NCBI GenBank assembly: GCA_025449645.1
Contig: JANWIY010000071.1
Span: 1-34,636, forward strand
Direction of reading: 5' to 3'
DNA: 34,636 nt
DNA from: Chitinophagaceae bacterium
Lineage (GTDB): Bacteria; Bacteroidota; Bacteroidia; Chitinophagales; Chitinophagaceae
The translations under genes were made by a program, and so were the position numbers. The notes below the pieces were generated by a model. It was given only the letters and a program-made list of their open reading frames with translations. It was not told where the DNA came from and made no database searches. Below, piece after piece: positions 24,495 through 32,516 of the stretch (within the stretch, counting starts at the first letter, position 1; every line of letters begins with the position of its first letter).

Positions 24495-26744
24495 TCACCG
24501 CCTCTCCTTACTCAGCGACATAATATAATGCACAATCTCCTTCAGATCATGCTTCGAAATATCAGGATGGGCGGACATATTCACATCTCCCCAGACTCCG
24601 CTCCCTCCTTTCATGATCTTCTGGCTCAGATAATCATCGGCCTTTTTATCCTTCGCATACTTTTCCGAAACACGCTCGAATGAAGGTCCGATGGAAACGG
24701 CATTTTCCTTATGGCAACTCTTGCAATCCATAACCTGGGTCAATCCATAGCCCGCTGCAAAGGGTCCGCGCGCAGAAGCTGAGGAGTCAGCGCCTGTGTA
24801 ACCAGATGGAGGGGTAACCGTCGCCACAGCAGCACTATAATCAACCCGGGATAACCCTGCGTCAGGATTCTTCGAAAACCAGGCCGTACCATATTCGAGC
24901 TCATATATTTTCCCGTCCGGCCCCACTTCCATGTCAATACAATTATGCAATGGAGTGTGCTCCATAAAGGGCTCCATGTATTCGAAATCTCCGTCAGGCT
25001 GCATGGTAACCGCTTTGATCCATCCGCGTATCCAATCGTAAATAAACAACTTGCCAGTAAAATAATCCGGGTAACGCGTGGCTTCCGGATACAGGTCCGG
25101 ATAGTAAACCGGCCCCGCCATCGCATTCCGCCCACCAGTGCCTAGATCAGGGAATTCAGGAGAATGTGCATAGGGATACCAGATAAATGCAGGTTGCGCC
25201 GGAGGAAGGTCTACAAGTCCCGTATTGTTCCTGGAATGATTCTCCGGTTTTTCCGGGTTAAATGCAGAACCATGTTCACCCGTTGCATAGTTATAAGCAT
25301 GATATGCATAATTGTCGCCGACAAAAAACGGCCATCCGAAAAAACCTGCTTTTCTTGCCTGATTTATTTCATCGTAACCCCGGGGACCGCGGGTATCCAG
25401 ACTGTCATTTACCGCATCGGGACCAACCTCGCCCCAGTATAAAAAACTGTTCTTTTGATCAACGGAAATCCGGTAGGGATTCCGGTTGCCCATCACGTAG
25501 ATTTCCGGCCTGGTTTTGGCCATGCCCGGAGGGAAAAGATTTCCTTTCGGAATTTCATAGGTCCCGTCCGCATGAACCCGGATGCGCATGATCTTTCCCC
25601 GAAGGTCATTGCTGTTTCCAGCTGATCTCTCTGCATCGTATTGCTGATGCCCGGGAACATCATTGAGTGGCGCATATCCGCTGCTGACATATTTCGCTCC
25701 CGGTTCGTCAAAGGGTGTGGAATTATCGCCCGCCGAGAAATAGAGTAAACTATCCGGACCAAAAGCAATTGAACCTCCGGTATGACAACAGATTTCCCGC
25801 TGTGCTTTAACTTCCAGAATTACTTTTTCCGAACTATTATCAATGGTATCGTTGTTGAATGTAAATCGAGATAAACGGTTGACGGAACTATCGGCAGGAC
25901 TATAATAAATATATACCCAGTGATTGTTGAGGAAGGAAGGGTCCTTTGAAAGCCCCAGCATACCTTCCTCTGCATTTACGCCCTTCACATGCGCCTTCCA
26001 GTAAACATTCAGGAAACCGGCCTGCTTTACTTTTCCCGTTTCGTTTTTATATAACATGATTTCGCCACGGCGTTGCAGGATCAGGATATCGAGATTCGGA
26101 AGAATGGTCATTTCCGTTGGCTCAAAAAAAGTTCCCTGAACCAACACATGCTTGGTAAAATGGTTTTCCGTAGGAGGATAAGCGACCCTTGCCTTGCTGT
26201 AATCGAGCGGCTGGTACTCCCCGATAGCATATTCAATGCCGTTCAATATTTTCTTCAAATATTCCTGGTCGTTAAGGCGTTGCTGATTGAGAGTGTCGGT
26301 GGTATAAAAGGCCCTTCCCCCTTCAAAATCATGAAAAAAAGCAGGAACTGTGGAATCAGAACCAATCAACCTGCCGTACCAGCGCCAGTCAAATGTTTCA
26401 ACAGGCTCATGGATCGCAGCAACGCCTCCGCCTGCCTGCACAAATCTTTCCAGTGCAATTCGTTCCAGGTATTGAAGGGGCATTCCGGAACAATTTAATA
26501 AAATAACAGCTGCATAATTCTGGAGGGAATCGTCGGTAAAAAGCAGGGTTGTATCCGTCAGACGCAGAGCAAAACCATTCTTCTCACCTAATTTTTCCAA
26601 TGCCTGTACGCGGCTGCCTGCATCGGGAGAAGAAAGATCCCGTGCATAGACAAGCACCTGCGGAATTCCGGCCCTCTTATGTTTACAGGAAACGGAAAAG
26701 AAAACGACCGATGCAAAAAATATCCGGGCAATCAGCTTCATCAT
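24495..26744 (-). CDS. ThuA-like / PQQ-dependent sugar dehydrogenase / cytochrome c fusion lipoprotein
   Basis: This 749-residue protein has a lipoprotein signal (MMKLIARIFFASVVFFSVSC, Cys20). A shortened ThuA-like domain (about 25-180) is followed by a glucose/sorbosone dehydrogenase beta-propeller (about 185-620) with REICCHTGGSIAFGPD, SAGDNSTPFDEP, NDLRGKIMRIRVH and VMGNRNPYRISVD segments. Last is a class I cytochrome c domain with the heme motif CKSCH (674-678) and a likely axial Met723 in VNMSAHP. The chain oxidises a sugar or related alcohol with PQQ and passes electrons to its own heme. The frame extends upstream to an ATG at 26786, but the exact -7 box at 26765-26772 lies downstream of that codon, so I chose 26744. 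It is co-directional with the retropepsin-like gene. Confidence 0.9.
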   Translation of the reverse strand: MMKLIARIFFASVVFFSVSCKHKRAGIPQVLVYARDLSSPDAGSRVQALEKLGEKNGFALRLTDTTLLFTDDSLQNYAAVILLNCSGMPLQYLERIALERFVQAGGGVAAIHEPVETFDWRWYGRLIGSDSTVPAFFHDFEGGRAFYTTDTLNQQRLNDQEYLKKILNGIEYAIGEYQPLDYSKARVAYPPTENHFTKHVLVQGTFFEPTEMTILPNLDILILQRRGEIMLYKNETGKVKQAGFLNVYWKAHVKGVNAEEGMLGLSKDPSFLNNHWVYIYYSPADSSVNRLSRFTFNNDTIDNSSEKVILEVKAQREICCHTGGSIAFGPDSLLYFSAGDNSTPFDEPGAKYVSSGYAPLNDVPGHQQYDAERSAGNSNDLRGKIMRIRVHADGTYEIPKGNLFPPGMAKTRPEIYVMGNRNPYRISVDQKNSFLYWGEVGPDAVNDSLDTRGPRGYDEINQARKAGFFGWPFFVGDNYAYHAYNYATGEHGSAFNPEKPENHSRNNTGLVDLPPAQPAFIWYPYAHSPEFPDLGTGGRNAMAGPVYYPDLYPEATRYPDYFTGKLFIYDWIRGWIKAVTMQPDGDFEYMEPFMEHTPLHNCIDMEVGPDGKIYELEYGTAWFSKNPDAGLSRVDYSAAVATVTPPSGYTGADSSASARGPFAAGYGLTQVMDCKSCHKENAVSIGPSFERVSEKYAKDKKADDYLSQKIMKGGSGVWGDVNMSAHPDISKHDLKEIVHYIMSLSKERR

Positions 26745-26764
26745 ACTAAAAGTTAAATAGGACG

Positions 26765-26772
26765 CAAACTTA
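26765..26772 (-). promoter_or_regulatory. Bacteroidota -7 box
   Basis: On the minus strand this reads TAAGTTTG, an exact TAnnTTTG match, 20 bases before the ATG at 26744. A TTG is nearby upstream, but at short spacing, so no good -33 box is called. Its position rules out the longer upstream ATG as the main start. Confidence 0.6.
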
Positions 26773-26803
26773 AGAACTAACGGCAAGGAATTATGCGCCT
26801 TTA

Positions 26804-26852
26804 CTATAAAAGGATGAATTAATCATTAAATCTTTTCAAATATCCTTTATAG
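26804..26852. repeat. Imperfect inverted repeat in spacer
   Basis: CTATAAAAGGAT (26804-26815) pairs with ATCCTTTATAG (26842-26852) with one bulged base, across a 26-base loop. It lies between the DUF486 stop and the promoter of the cytochrome fusion gene. It may end the minus-strand DUF486 transcript or stabilise the RNA; no T run is attached. Confidence 0.4.
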
Positions 26853-26868
26853 AAAATATTACCTAGGA

Positions 26869-27231
26869 TTACCATTTTTTAAAGATCACAAATACAGCCA
26901 CAACGATCAGCCCGAACCCGACTAGGTGATTCCAGGCAAGTTTTTCTTCCTTAAAAAAAATAATCGTAAATAACACAAAAACTGTAAGTGTGATGGCCTC
27001 CTGTATGGTTTTCAGCTGAACCAGGCTAAAGGGTCCCCCATTTTCTTTAAATCCTGCGCGGTTGGCGGGAACCTGAAAAAGGTATTCGAAAAAAGCCAGT
27101 GCCCAGCTGATCATTATTACTGAAAACAGACCCAGGCTCCGGCCCCATGAAAACTCTTTGAACTTAAGATGTCCGTACCAGGCTAATGTCATGAAAGTAT
27201 TCGAAATTAAAAGAAATATAATGGTCTTCAT
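26869..27231 (-). CDS. DMT-family protein (DUF486), small membrane protein
   Basis: This 120-residue protein starts MKTIIFLLISNTFMTLAWYGHLK, the typical DUF486 N-terminus, and has four transmembrane helices in the small drug/metabolite-transporter pattern. The FSWGRSLGLF, WALAFFEYLFQVPANRAG and QLKTIQEAITLTVFVLFTIIFFKEEKL segments are conserved family features. No transport substrate is known. The frame has an ATG three codons upstream (27240). The exact -7 box TATCTTTG ends only 4 bases before that ATG, so transcription probably begins near 27240 and MKTI at 27231 is the likely start. Confidence 0.85.
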   Translation of the reverse strand: MKTIIFLLISNTFMTLAWYGHLKFKEFSWGRSLGLFSVIMISWALAFFEYLFQVPANRAGFKENGGPFSLVQLKTIQEAITLTVFVLFTIIFFKEEKLAWNHLVGFGLIVVAVFVIFKKW

Positions 27232-27244
27232 TGCCCGCATTATA

Positions 27245-27252
27245 CAAAGATA
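27245..27252 (-). promoter_or_regulatory. Bacteroidota -7 box, adjoining the start codon
   Basis: On the minus strand TATCTTTG is an exact TAnnTTTG match, with a TTG 23 bases further upstream as a possible -33 element. It lies 4 bases before the first ATG and 13 before the preferred one of the DUF486 gene, leaving almost no leader. Confidence 0.55.
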
Positions 27253-27306
27253 AGCGCAGGTTTTTTCACAGATTTCAATTTCTCGCTTCAGGGTAAAAAT
27301 TTCGAA

Positions 27307-27819
27307 TCAGAACAGCCCCGAAACAAAAAAGAATAATCCAAAGCAGGAAATACCCAGGCCGGCAAACCAGAGGATTCTTTTTTTGGTGAGAATGGCAATG
27401 GCTGAAATGGCAATGGAGATCTGAAAAAGCGTTACTGCGCGGGCGAGGATCGCATGATGCTCCAAATGCCGGTGGGATTCCGCTTCGGCTGCTTCAGCTT
27501 CCTTTTTAATATCGGCCTGATCGCTTTTGTATTTGGCAATAGCTGCCGCTTTATCTGTATTGGATGAAAGGGATTGGATCTCGGCCTTAATCCCTTTTGC
27601 CTGATAATATGCCCACTGGTCAGATGCGTGGATCTGTTCAAGTAAAGCCTCATCGGAGTGATGGCCCGCAATCAGACTGGACAATGCAGCAAAAACCGCC
27701 ATCAGCGCAGTTGAAATGGCAATCCCCATCATACTTTTTTTCTCATTATGTTCTGCCTCTTCCACCTTCTCTCCGATCGTTTCGTGAAGATGTTCTGTAG
27801 GTACTTCTATTTCCTCCAT
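27307..27819 (-). CDS. DUF4337 membrane protein
   Basis: This 170-residue protein has an acidic, charged N-terminus (MEEIEVPTEHLHETIGEKVEEAEHNEKK). A transmembrane helix (MGIAISTALMAVFAALSSLIAG, about 31-52) leads to a helical region that contains ASDQWAYYQAKGIKAEIQ and an acidic coiled coil (ADIKKEAEAAEAESHRHLEHH). Two more helices follow near the C-terminus. The WAYYQAKGIK segment and overall plan are those of DUF4337 proteins. Function unknown. It starts 11 bases downstream of the DinB-like gene and is probably in the same transcript. Confidence 0.85.
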   Translation of the reverse strand: MEEIEVPTEHLHETIGEKVEEAEHNEKKSMMGIAISTALMAVFAALSSLIAGHHSDEALLEQIHASDQWAYYQAKGIKAEIQSLSSNTDKAAAIAKYKSDQADIKKEAEAAEAESHRHLEHHAILARAVTLFQISIAISAIAILTKKRILWFAGLGISCFGLFFFVSGLF

Positions 27820-27830
27820 AATCGCAGGTT

Positions 27831-28364
27831 TTATTTAACTCCCTTTTCCGGATTCCATGACCCTTGTACCTTTCGAATGTAAACAATTTGCCCGATATGA
27901 TATGCATTGTGGGCACTGATATGGCCGATCGTATCGTACCAGCTGGCCAGCTTGGCATCATCGGCTGATTCAATGGCATTTTCCCAGGCGGTTAAGAGGC
28001 TGTCAGCCTTCTTTACTACATCCGCCCAGTCCTCTATACTTACCGGTTTGAAAGTCTCATTATTATTTCCGGAATAAGCCGGACCAGGCTGGTTCAAAAA
28101 TTTGGCCAATTGATCGGCGTCCCAGAAAATGATATGGGTGGTCAGCTCGGCAATGGAATGATCCGCTTTTTTCTCTTTCCAGTTAGCCTGTTCAGGGGTC
28201 AGGCCCTGAATCGCAACATTTAAAGGCGCAAACCATTCTTCCAGGTTATGCGTTGTTTTCAGCTGTTTAAGCATTACCTGTTTTAAAGTCATGGGTTTTG
28301 AAGATTGTGCGTGAATGGAAAAAGATCCGGCAATCAGGATTAGGAAGCTGAATATTAGTTTCAT
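27831..28364 (-). CDS. Exported DinB-family protein
   Basis: This 177-residue protein begins with a signal peptide (MKLIFSFLILIAGSFSIHAQ, cleavage near residue 20). The rest is a DinB/YfiT-like four-helix bundle: QLKTTHNLEEWFAPLN carries the first metal His, SIAELTTHIIFWDADQLAKFL the second region, and GHISAHNAYHIGQIVYIRK the C-terminal HxxxH-type pair. The three histidines of this fold usually bind a divalent metal. Cytoplasmic relatives act in thiol transfer or damage response; the exported ones of Bacteroidota have no known role. First gene of a pair with the DUF4337 gene. Confidence 0.85.
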   Translation of the reverse strand: MKLIFSFLILIAGSFSIHAQSSKPMTLKQVMLKQLKTTHNLEEWFAPLNVAIQGLTPEQANWKEKKADHSIAELTTHIIFWDADQLAKFLNQPGPAYSGNNNETFKPVSIEDWADVVKKADSLLTAWENAIESADDAKLASWYDTIGHISAHNAYHIGQIVYIRKVQGSWNPEKGVK

Positions 28365-28516
28365 TGTCCGGTTTTTAAGGGTTTAATAAAAATAAACCAA
28401 ATTAGGAAAATCAGCATCACCCGGATAGTAGTTTGTGCTATATGGTCATACCGCCTTATATCCGGTACTGCTCCAGCCGGGTGCCTGCGCAATGAATTCT
28501 TAAAAAAATGGCCCGA

Positions 28517-29749
28517 TTAAATCCTTGTTTGCTGGTCCACCGGATTCTCAGCATTCACCTCTGCAAGTTTTGCGGAGGAACGCCGGTCGCAAAATATTCC
28601 GTAAACAACGATCAGGATAAAGCAAAAACAGGGAACGATATAAGAAACCTGCACGCCGGCAGCATCCGCGATCATGCCCTGAATAGGAGGAAAAACTGCC
28701 CCGCCCACAATGGCAATATTAAGCAGCGCCGATCCTTTTTCAGTAAAAGCCCCAATGCCTTCAATACCCAGCCCGAACAAAGTAGGAAACATGATGGATA
28801 TAAAAACACCCAGGAGAACCATATAATAAGGATTTAGCGATGAATGGGTAAATGCACAGAGGACAAGAGTGGTTACCATACCCACACCAAAAATGACGAC
28901 CATTCGTCCGGCAGAAAGAAATTTGAAAAAATAAATTGCGACAAAGCCCACAATGGTCGCGGCAACATAATAGTAAGTAAGGAATCGGGCAGCCTGGGCA
29001 GAATTAAACCCGACAATAGACTTATCCTGCAGGTAATTAATAAAGAACCCGGCCGTGGATGCTTCTGCGCCGACATAAAAAAACATGATAATTGCTCCCC
29101 AAAACAATTGTGGGAATTTTCTTGATTCCTTTACTATGGAAAGGAAAGAAAAACCTTTTACCATTGCGGGCCTGAACGATGGTAATTTCGAAAACCCGAT
29201 CATGATCGCCAGGAAGCAGGTCCCTATTCCTAAAAACAAATATGGCAGGTGAAAGGAAATATGCTTACGACCATTGTAGATTAAACGTGTTGCCAAAATC
29301 GGCGTTAAGGAATATCCTATCCTGGCAAATACCTGCACAAAATTTATCCGTACGTGCGATCCTTCGGGTTTTCCAAGCATGGCGGCCAATGGATTTGCCG
29401 CCACATTGATCAGGGTAACACCAATGGAAATGACAAACAGTGAAACCAGGGCAAGTAAAAAAGAAGAAGTAAAATAAGCCGGCACAAAAAGGCCGCATCC
29501 CAGGCTGCAGACACCCAACGCAGCAATCAATCCGATCTTATATCCATAAGAAGAAATAAAATATGCGATCGGAATGGGAAAGATCAGATAAACCAGATAA
29601 AATGATTGCTGCACGAATGTTGCCTGCACATAAGAAAGATGGAAAAAAGCCTTGAGCGAAGGCAGCAGAATATCATTCATGCAGATTATGGATCCTGCGA
29701 ATAAGAATATATAAGCAACGATCAATAAAGGCTTCCACTGGTGATTCAT
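28517..29749 (-). CDS. FucP-type sugar MFS permease (FHS family)
   Basis: This 410-residue inner-membrane protein has twelve transmembrane helices. The NDILLPSLKAFFHLSYVQATFVQQSFYLVYLIFPIPIAYFISSYGYKIGL region is the hallmark of the fucose:proton symporter family, with the FHLSY and PIPIA signatures. The NVAANPLAAMLGKPEG segment is also a family feature, and the FPTLFGLGIEGIG segment matches the second half. It probably imports a neutral sugar by proton symport. It is the last gene of the five-gene sugar operon (25 bases after the SDR gene), which fits uptake of the operon's substrate. The specific sugar is not known. Confidence 0.88.
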   Translation of the reverse strand: MNHQWKPLLIVAYIFLFAGSIICMNDILLPSLKAFFHLSYVQATFVQQSFYLVYLIFPIPIAYFISSYGYKIGLIAALGVCSLGCGLFVPAYFTSSFLLALVSLFVISIGVTLINVAANPLAAMLGKPEGSHVRINFVQVFARIGYSLTPILATRLIYNGRKHISFHLPYLFLGIGTCFLAIMIGFSKLPSFRPAMVKGFSFLSIVKESRKFPQLFWGAIIMFFYVGAEASTAGFFINYLQDKSIVGFNSAQAARFLTYYYVAATIVGFVAIYFFKFLSAGRMVVIFGVGMVTTLVLCAFTHSSLNPYYMVLLGVFISIMFPTLFGLGIEGIGAFTEKGSALLNIAIVGGAVFPPIQGMIADAAGVQVSYIVPCFCFILIVVYGIFCDRRSSAKLAEVNAENPVDQQTRI

Positions 29750-29774
29750 TTATGTGGTTTTACTTACCATCTGT

Positions 29775-30530
29775 TTAATAAGTTGCCCTTCCCCCTGAAA
29801 TATCATAAATGAATCCGGTGGAAAAACTATTTTCATCCGATACTATAAAGCAGCACATGGCAGCGACTTCTTCAACTGTCCCTAATCGCTGCATGGGAAT
29901 TTTGGACACCATATAAGCCAGTTGCTCCTTCGATGTATCTGCGTTCATGGGCGTTTCAATAACAGCGGGAGCAATTCCGTTCACCGTAATGCGCGTTGTT
30001 GCATATTCCTTGCCAACGGCTTTCACGAGACCGATCACTGCGGACTTAGTGGATGAGTAACCGACCATTCCCGGATTCCCTTCCTTGCCTCCAATGGAAG
30101 CAAAAAGTAATACCCGCCCGAAGCCGGCCTTCTCCATAAGTTTTATTATATGTTTCGTGATGAGGAATGTTCCTTTCAGATTAACACGGTATACCAGATC
30201 AAAATCTGCCGTAGAATATTCGGTTATTTTCGTACTTGTCGGTCCTACGATACCGGCCGCATGCACCAGGATATCAATTTTCCCCCATTGCTTTTCAACC
30301 TGCAATACAGATTCGATCACCTGCGCTTCATCACTGATATCTGTAATATATGATTCAACAATGAACCCCTTTTCCCTGAAATCATCAGTGGTCTTCTTCA
30401 AAAGGCCAGCATTCGAATCCAAAAGTGCAAGCATCGCGCCTTCTTTTGCCAGACGCTGAGCCACGGCTTTACCAATCCCCATGGCGGCTCCGGTCACCAG
30501 AGCAATCTTATTTTCAAATCGTCTATCCAT
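29775..30530 (-). CDS. SDR-family NAD(P)-dependent dehydrogenase (first of two in operon)
   Basis: This 251-residue cytoplasmic protein is a classical short-chain dehydrogenase. The nucleotide-binding motif is TGAAMGIG (13-20). Asp/Ser near the second strand (LLDSN, 37-40) suggest NAD preference. The catalytic set is Asn117, Ser145, Tyr158 and Lys162 (YSSTK). In the operon it would oxidise a sugar or a keto-deoxy-acid derivative. It is similar in plan to 2-keto-3-deoxy-L-fuconate dehydrogenase and to sugar 1-dehydrogenases; which of the two steps it does is not decidable from sequence. Gap to the permease gene is 25 bases. Confidence 0.9.
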   Translation of the reverse strand: MDRRFENKIALVTGAAMGIGKAVAQRLAKEGAMLALLDSNAGLLKKTTDDFREKGFIVESYITDISDEAQVIESVLQVEKQWGKIDILVHAAGIVGPTSTKITEYSTADFDLVYRVNLKGTFLITKHIIKLMEKAGFGRVLLFASIGGKEGNPGMVGYSSTKSAVIGLVKAVGKEYATTRITVNGIAPAVIETPMNADTSKEQLAYMVSKIPMQRLGTVEEVAAMCCFIVSDENSFSTGFIYDISGGRATY

Positions 30531-30571
30531 CTACGTGAATTTAACATCTAAAAAAGCGCTTTGCCCGATTC

Positions 30572-31747
30572 TTAGAATTCAGGCGTGTAATATATCCTTT
30601 CTCCCTTCACGCTGATTTCTACATCCACAAGATATTTTTTTAAAGCATTTGTGTTCACTTCAATGCCAAGACCGGGGTTTTCCGGAACATTTACATAACC
30701 CTGAGCATCCCGCGCGATTTCCACCAGGGCAATATCTTTTGCCAGCTTTTTGGATTCAACAGGATATTCGCACAGCCCGTCTTTTTCAATGCCTGCAAAA
30801 GGTTGTAAGGAGGCACTTAATGCAAGATGGGATGTGAATGTGTGATTAACATAGGTAATCCCGTTTTTTTCTGCAAGCAACGCCACCTTTTTTGCCACGG
30901 TGATACCACCGATCCTGCCGGCATCAATCTGGATAAATCTTAATCCTCCATATTGAATCATTGCCTGAGCCTGAACAAAACTATGGCAGCCCTCGCCCCC
31001 TGCCAAAGGAATTGCAGGCCTGGTGGCTGACAGTTCATTGTAAGCCCGTATGGCCCCATTGACGAATGGTTCTTCCAGCCAATACACTTTGGATTTATAA
31101 AGTGTTCCCAATCTTTCACGCGCTGAATTCAGATCCTCATTCCAGACTGTTCCCGCATCTATCATTAAAAGACTCTCTTCTCCCGCTCCTTCACGTGCGG
31201 CCAATACCTGGGCCGCGTCTTCTTTCGGACTCTTGATTCCAAAACCGCCCCAGCCAAATTTGACAGCCCTGAATCCGGATGACCTGGTGCTGCGCGCTTT
31301 TTCAAATGTTTCTTCCGGCGTGCGGCCAAATAATTGCGAGGCATAAGGCAATTTGGGATAAGCCTTTTTATATCCCAGCAATTTGTAAACAGGTTCCTGC
31401 AAATGTTTCCCCAAAAGATCCCATAAGGCGATATCAATTCCTGAAAGCGTATGGTCAGCCTGGAGCAGATCGGAGGAATTTTCATGTACGGCAAGAGATA
31501 TGCGATGAATATCATCAACCCCGTTTATCGGCATGCCTTCCACGGATTGCTTTAACGGTTTACAGGCGCTGTGGGACATTGGGCATACATAGCTGGCAAT
31601 ACTGGTAAGCGGAGAAGCTTCGCACTCTCCCCATCCCTGCTTTCCGCCGGCGCCGATCCTTACCAGCAAAGCATCCTGGCTTCCGTCGCCGATATCCAGT
31701 ATGGCCGGCATGCTCAGATAAAAAAAATCAACGGAATCAATTTTCAT
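30572..31747 (-). CDS. Enolase-superfamily dehydratase (mandelate racemase/muconate lactonizing group)
   Basis: From the ATG at 31747 this is a 391-residue cytoplasmic enzyme. The N-terminal capping domain covers about 1-125. The barrel has catalytic-type Lys163 (AVKFGWGGFG), metal ligands Asp197 (MIDAGT), Glu225 or Glu226 (WLEEPF) and Glu252 (GGEG), then the Asp275/His302 dyad (QIDAGRIGG, NHTFTSH). This residue set suits acid-sugar dehydratases, which remove water from an aldonate to give a 2-keto-3-deoxy acid. The frame extends to 31789, but that ATG overlaps the end of the upstream SDR gene. The chosen start leaves a 16-base gap to that stop. Confidence 0.88.
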   Translation of the reverse strand: MKIDSVDFFYLSMPAILDIGDGSQDALLVRIGAGGKQGWGECEASPLTSIASYVCPMSHSACKPLKQSVEGMPINGVDDIHRISLAVHENSSDLLQADHTLSGIDIALWDLLGKHLQEPVYKLLGYKKAYPKLPYASQLFGRTPEETFEKARSTRSSGFRAVKFGWGGFGIKSPKEDAAQVLAAREGAGEESLLMIDAGTVWNEDLNSARERLGTLYKSKVYWLEEPFVNGAIRAYNELSATRPAIPLAGGEGCHSFVQAQAMIQYGGLRFIQIDAGRIGGITVAKKVALLAEKNGITYVNHTFTSHLALSASLQPFAGIEKDGLCEYPVESKKLAKDIALVEIARDAQGYVNVPENPGLGIEVNTNALKKYLVDVEISVKGERIYYTPEF

Positions 31748-31763
31748 TATGACCGGTTGTATC

Positions 31764-32516
31764 CTAAAATGTAATCGTAAGGCCGCCATCCACAGTTATC
31801 ACCTGGCCGGTAATGTAAGAAGCGTCCTCTCCGGCGAGAAACAAAGCAACCCCGGCTATTTCCTCTGGATCCGCTGCCCTCCGCAATGGCAGGTGCTGCC
31901 CGATGACATAATTATCCCTGAACCAGGGGCTGTCGAGTTCATTTTCTCCATCAACGACTGACATCGGTGTTCGCACAAACCCCGGCGCTATCGCATTTAT
32001 CAAAATATGCTGGTCCGCAAGCTCAACAGCCATTGCCCGGCAATATTGATTTATCGCAGCCTTTGCCATGGAATAACTGCTAGCGTATTTTTCTGCCCTC
32101 GTGCCGTGGATGGAAGTAATATGCACGATCCTGCCTTCTTTCTCCATTAATTTTACCGCGAGTTTTGTCATTATCATGCATCCGTTCAGCATGATGTCGA
32201 ATACTCTTCGCCAGCGCCCGATTTCCATTTCGATCGGATCCGTTTTTTCAGATAATCCTGCACAATTGATAAGAGCGTCCAGGCTTCCCCAGTTTCGCTT
32301 TATTATTTCATCGCCCATTATCACCGAATTTTCGTCAGCATAACTTCCGGGGAATAATAAATGTTTCCCTTCCGGAAGCTCCTTCATAAATGCCGCTAAC
32401 TTTTCTTCCTGAATATCATTCAGGCAAACATCATATCCTTCATTGGCAAAGCGGATCGCCGTTGCCCTGCCAATCCCGGATGCGGCGCCTGTAATCAATA
32501 CTTTCCTTTTATTCAT
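31764..32516 (-). CDS. SDR-family dehydrogenase (second SDR in operon)
   Basis: This 250-residue cytoplasmic enzyme has the SDR motif TGAASGIG (9-16), Asp34 after the second strand (LNDIQ), which favours NAD, and catalytic Ser135, Tyr148 and Lys152 (YSMAK). It ends ITGQVITVDGG, a typical SDR substrate-loop end. Its ATG overlaps the epimerase stop by 8 bases, so translation is coupled. A likely role is oxidation of an aldose at C1 to its lactone, as the gene directly follows the mutarotase-like gene. That role is inferred from operon order. Confidence 0.9.
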   Translation of the reverse strand: MNKRKVLITGAASGIGRATAIRFANEGYDVCLNDIQEEKLAAFMKELPEGKHLLFPGSYADENSVIMGDEIIKRNWGSLDALINCAGLSEKTDPIEMEIGRWRRVFDIMLNGCMIMTKLAVKLMEKEGRIVHITSIHGTRAEKYASSYSMAKAAINQYCRAMAVELADQHILINAIAPGFVRTPMSVVDGENELDSPWFRDNYVIGQHLPLRRAADPEEIAGVALFLAGEDASYITGQVITVDGGLTITF

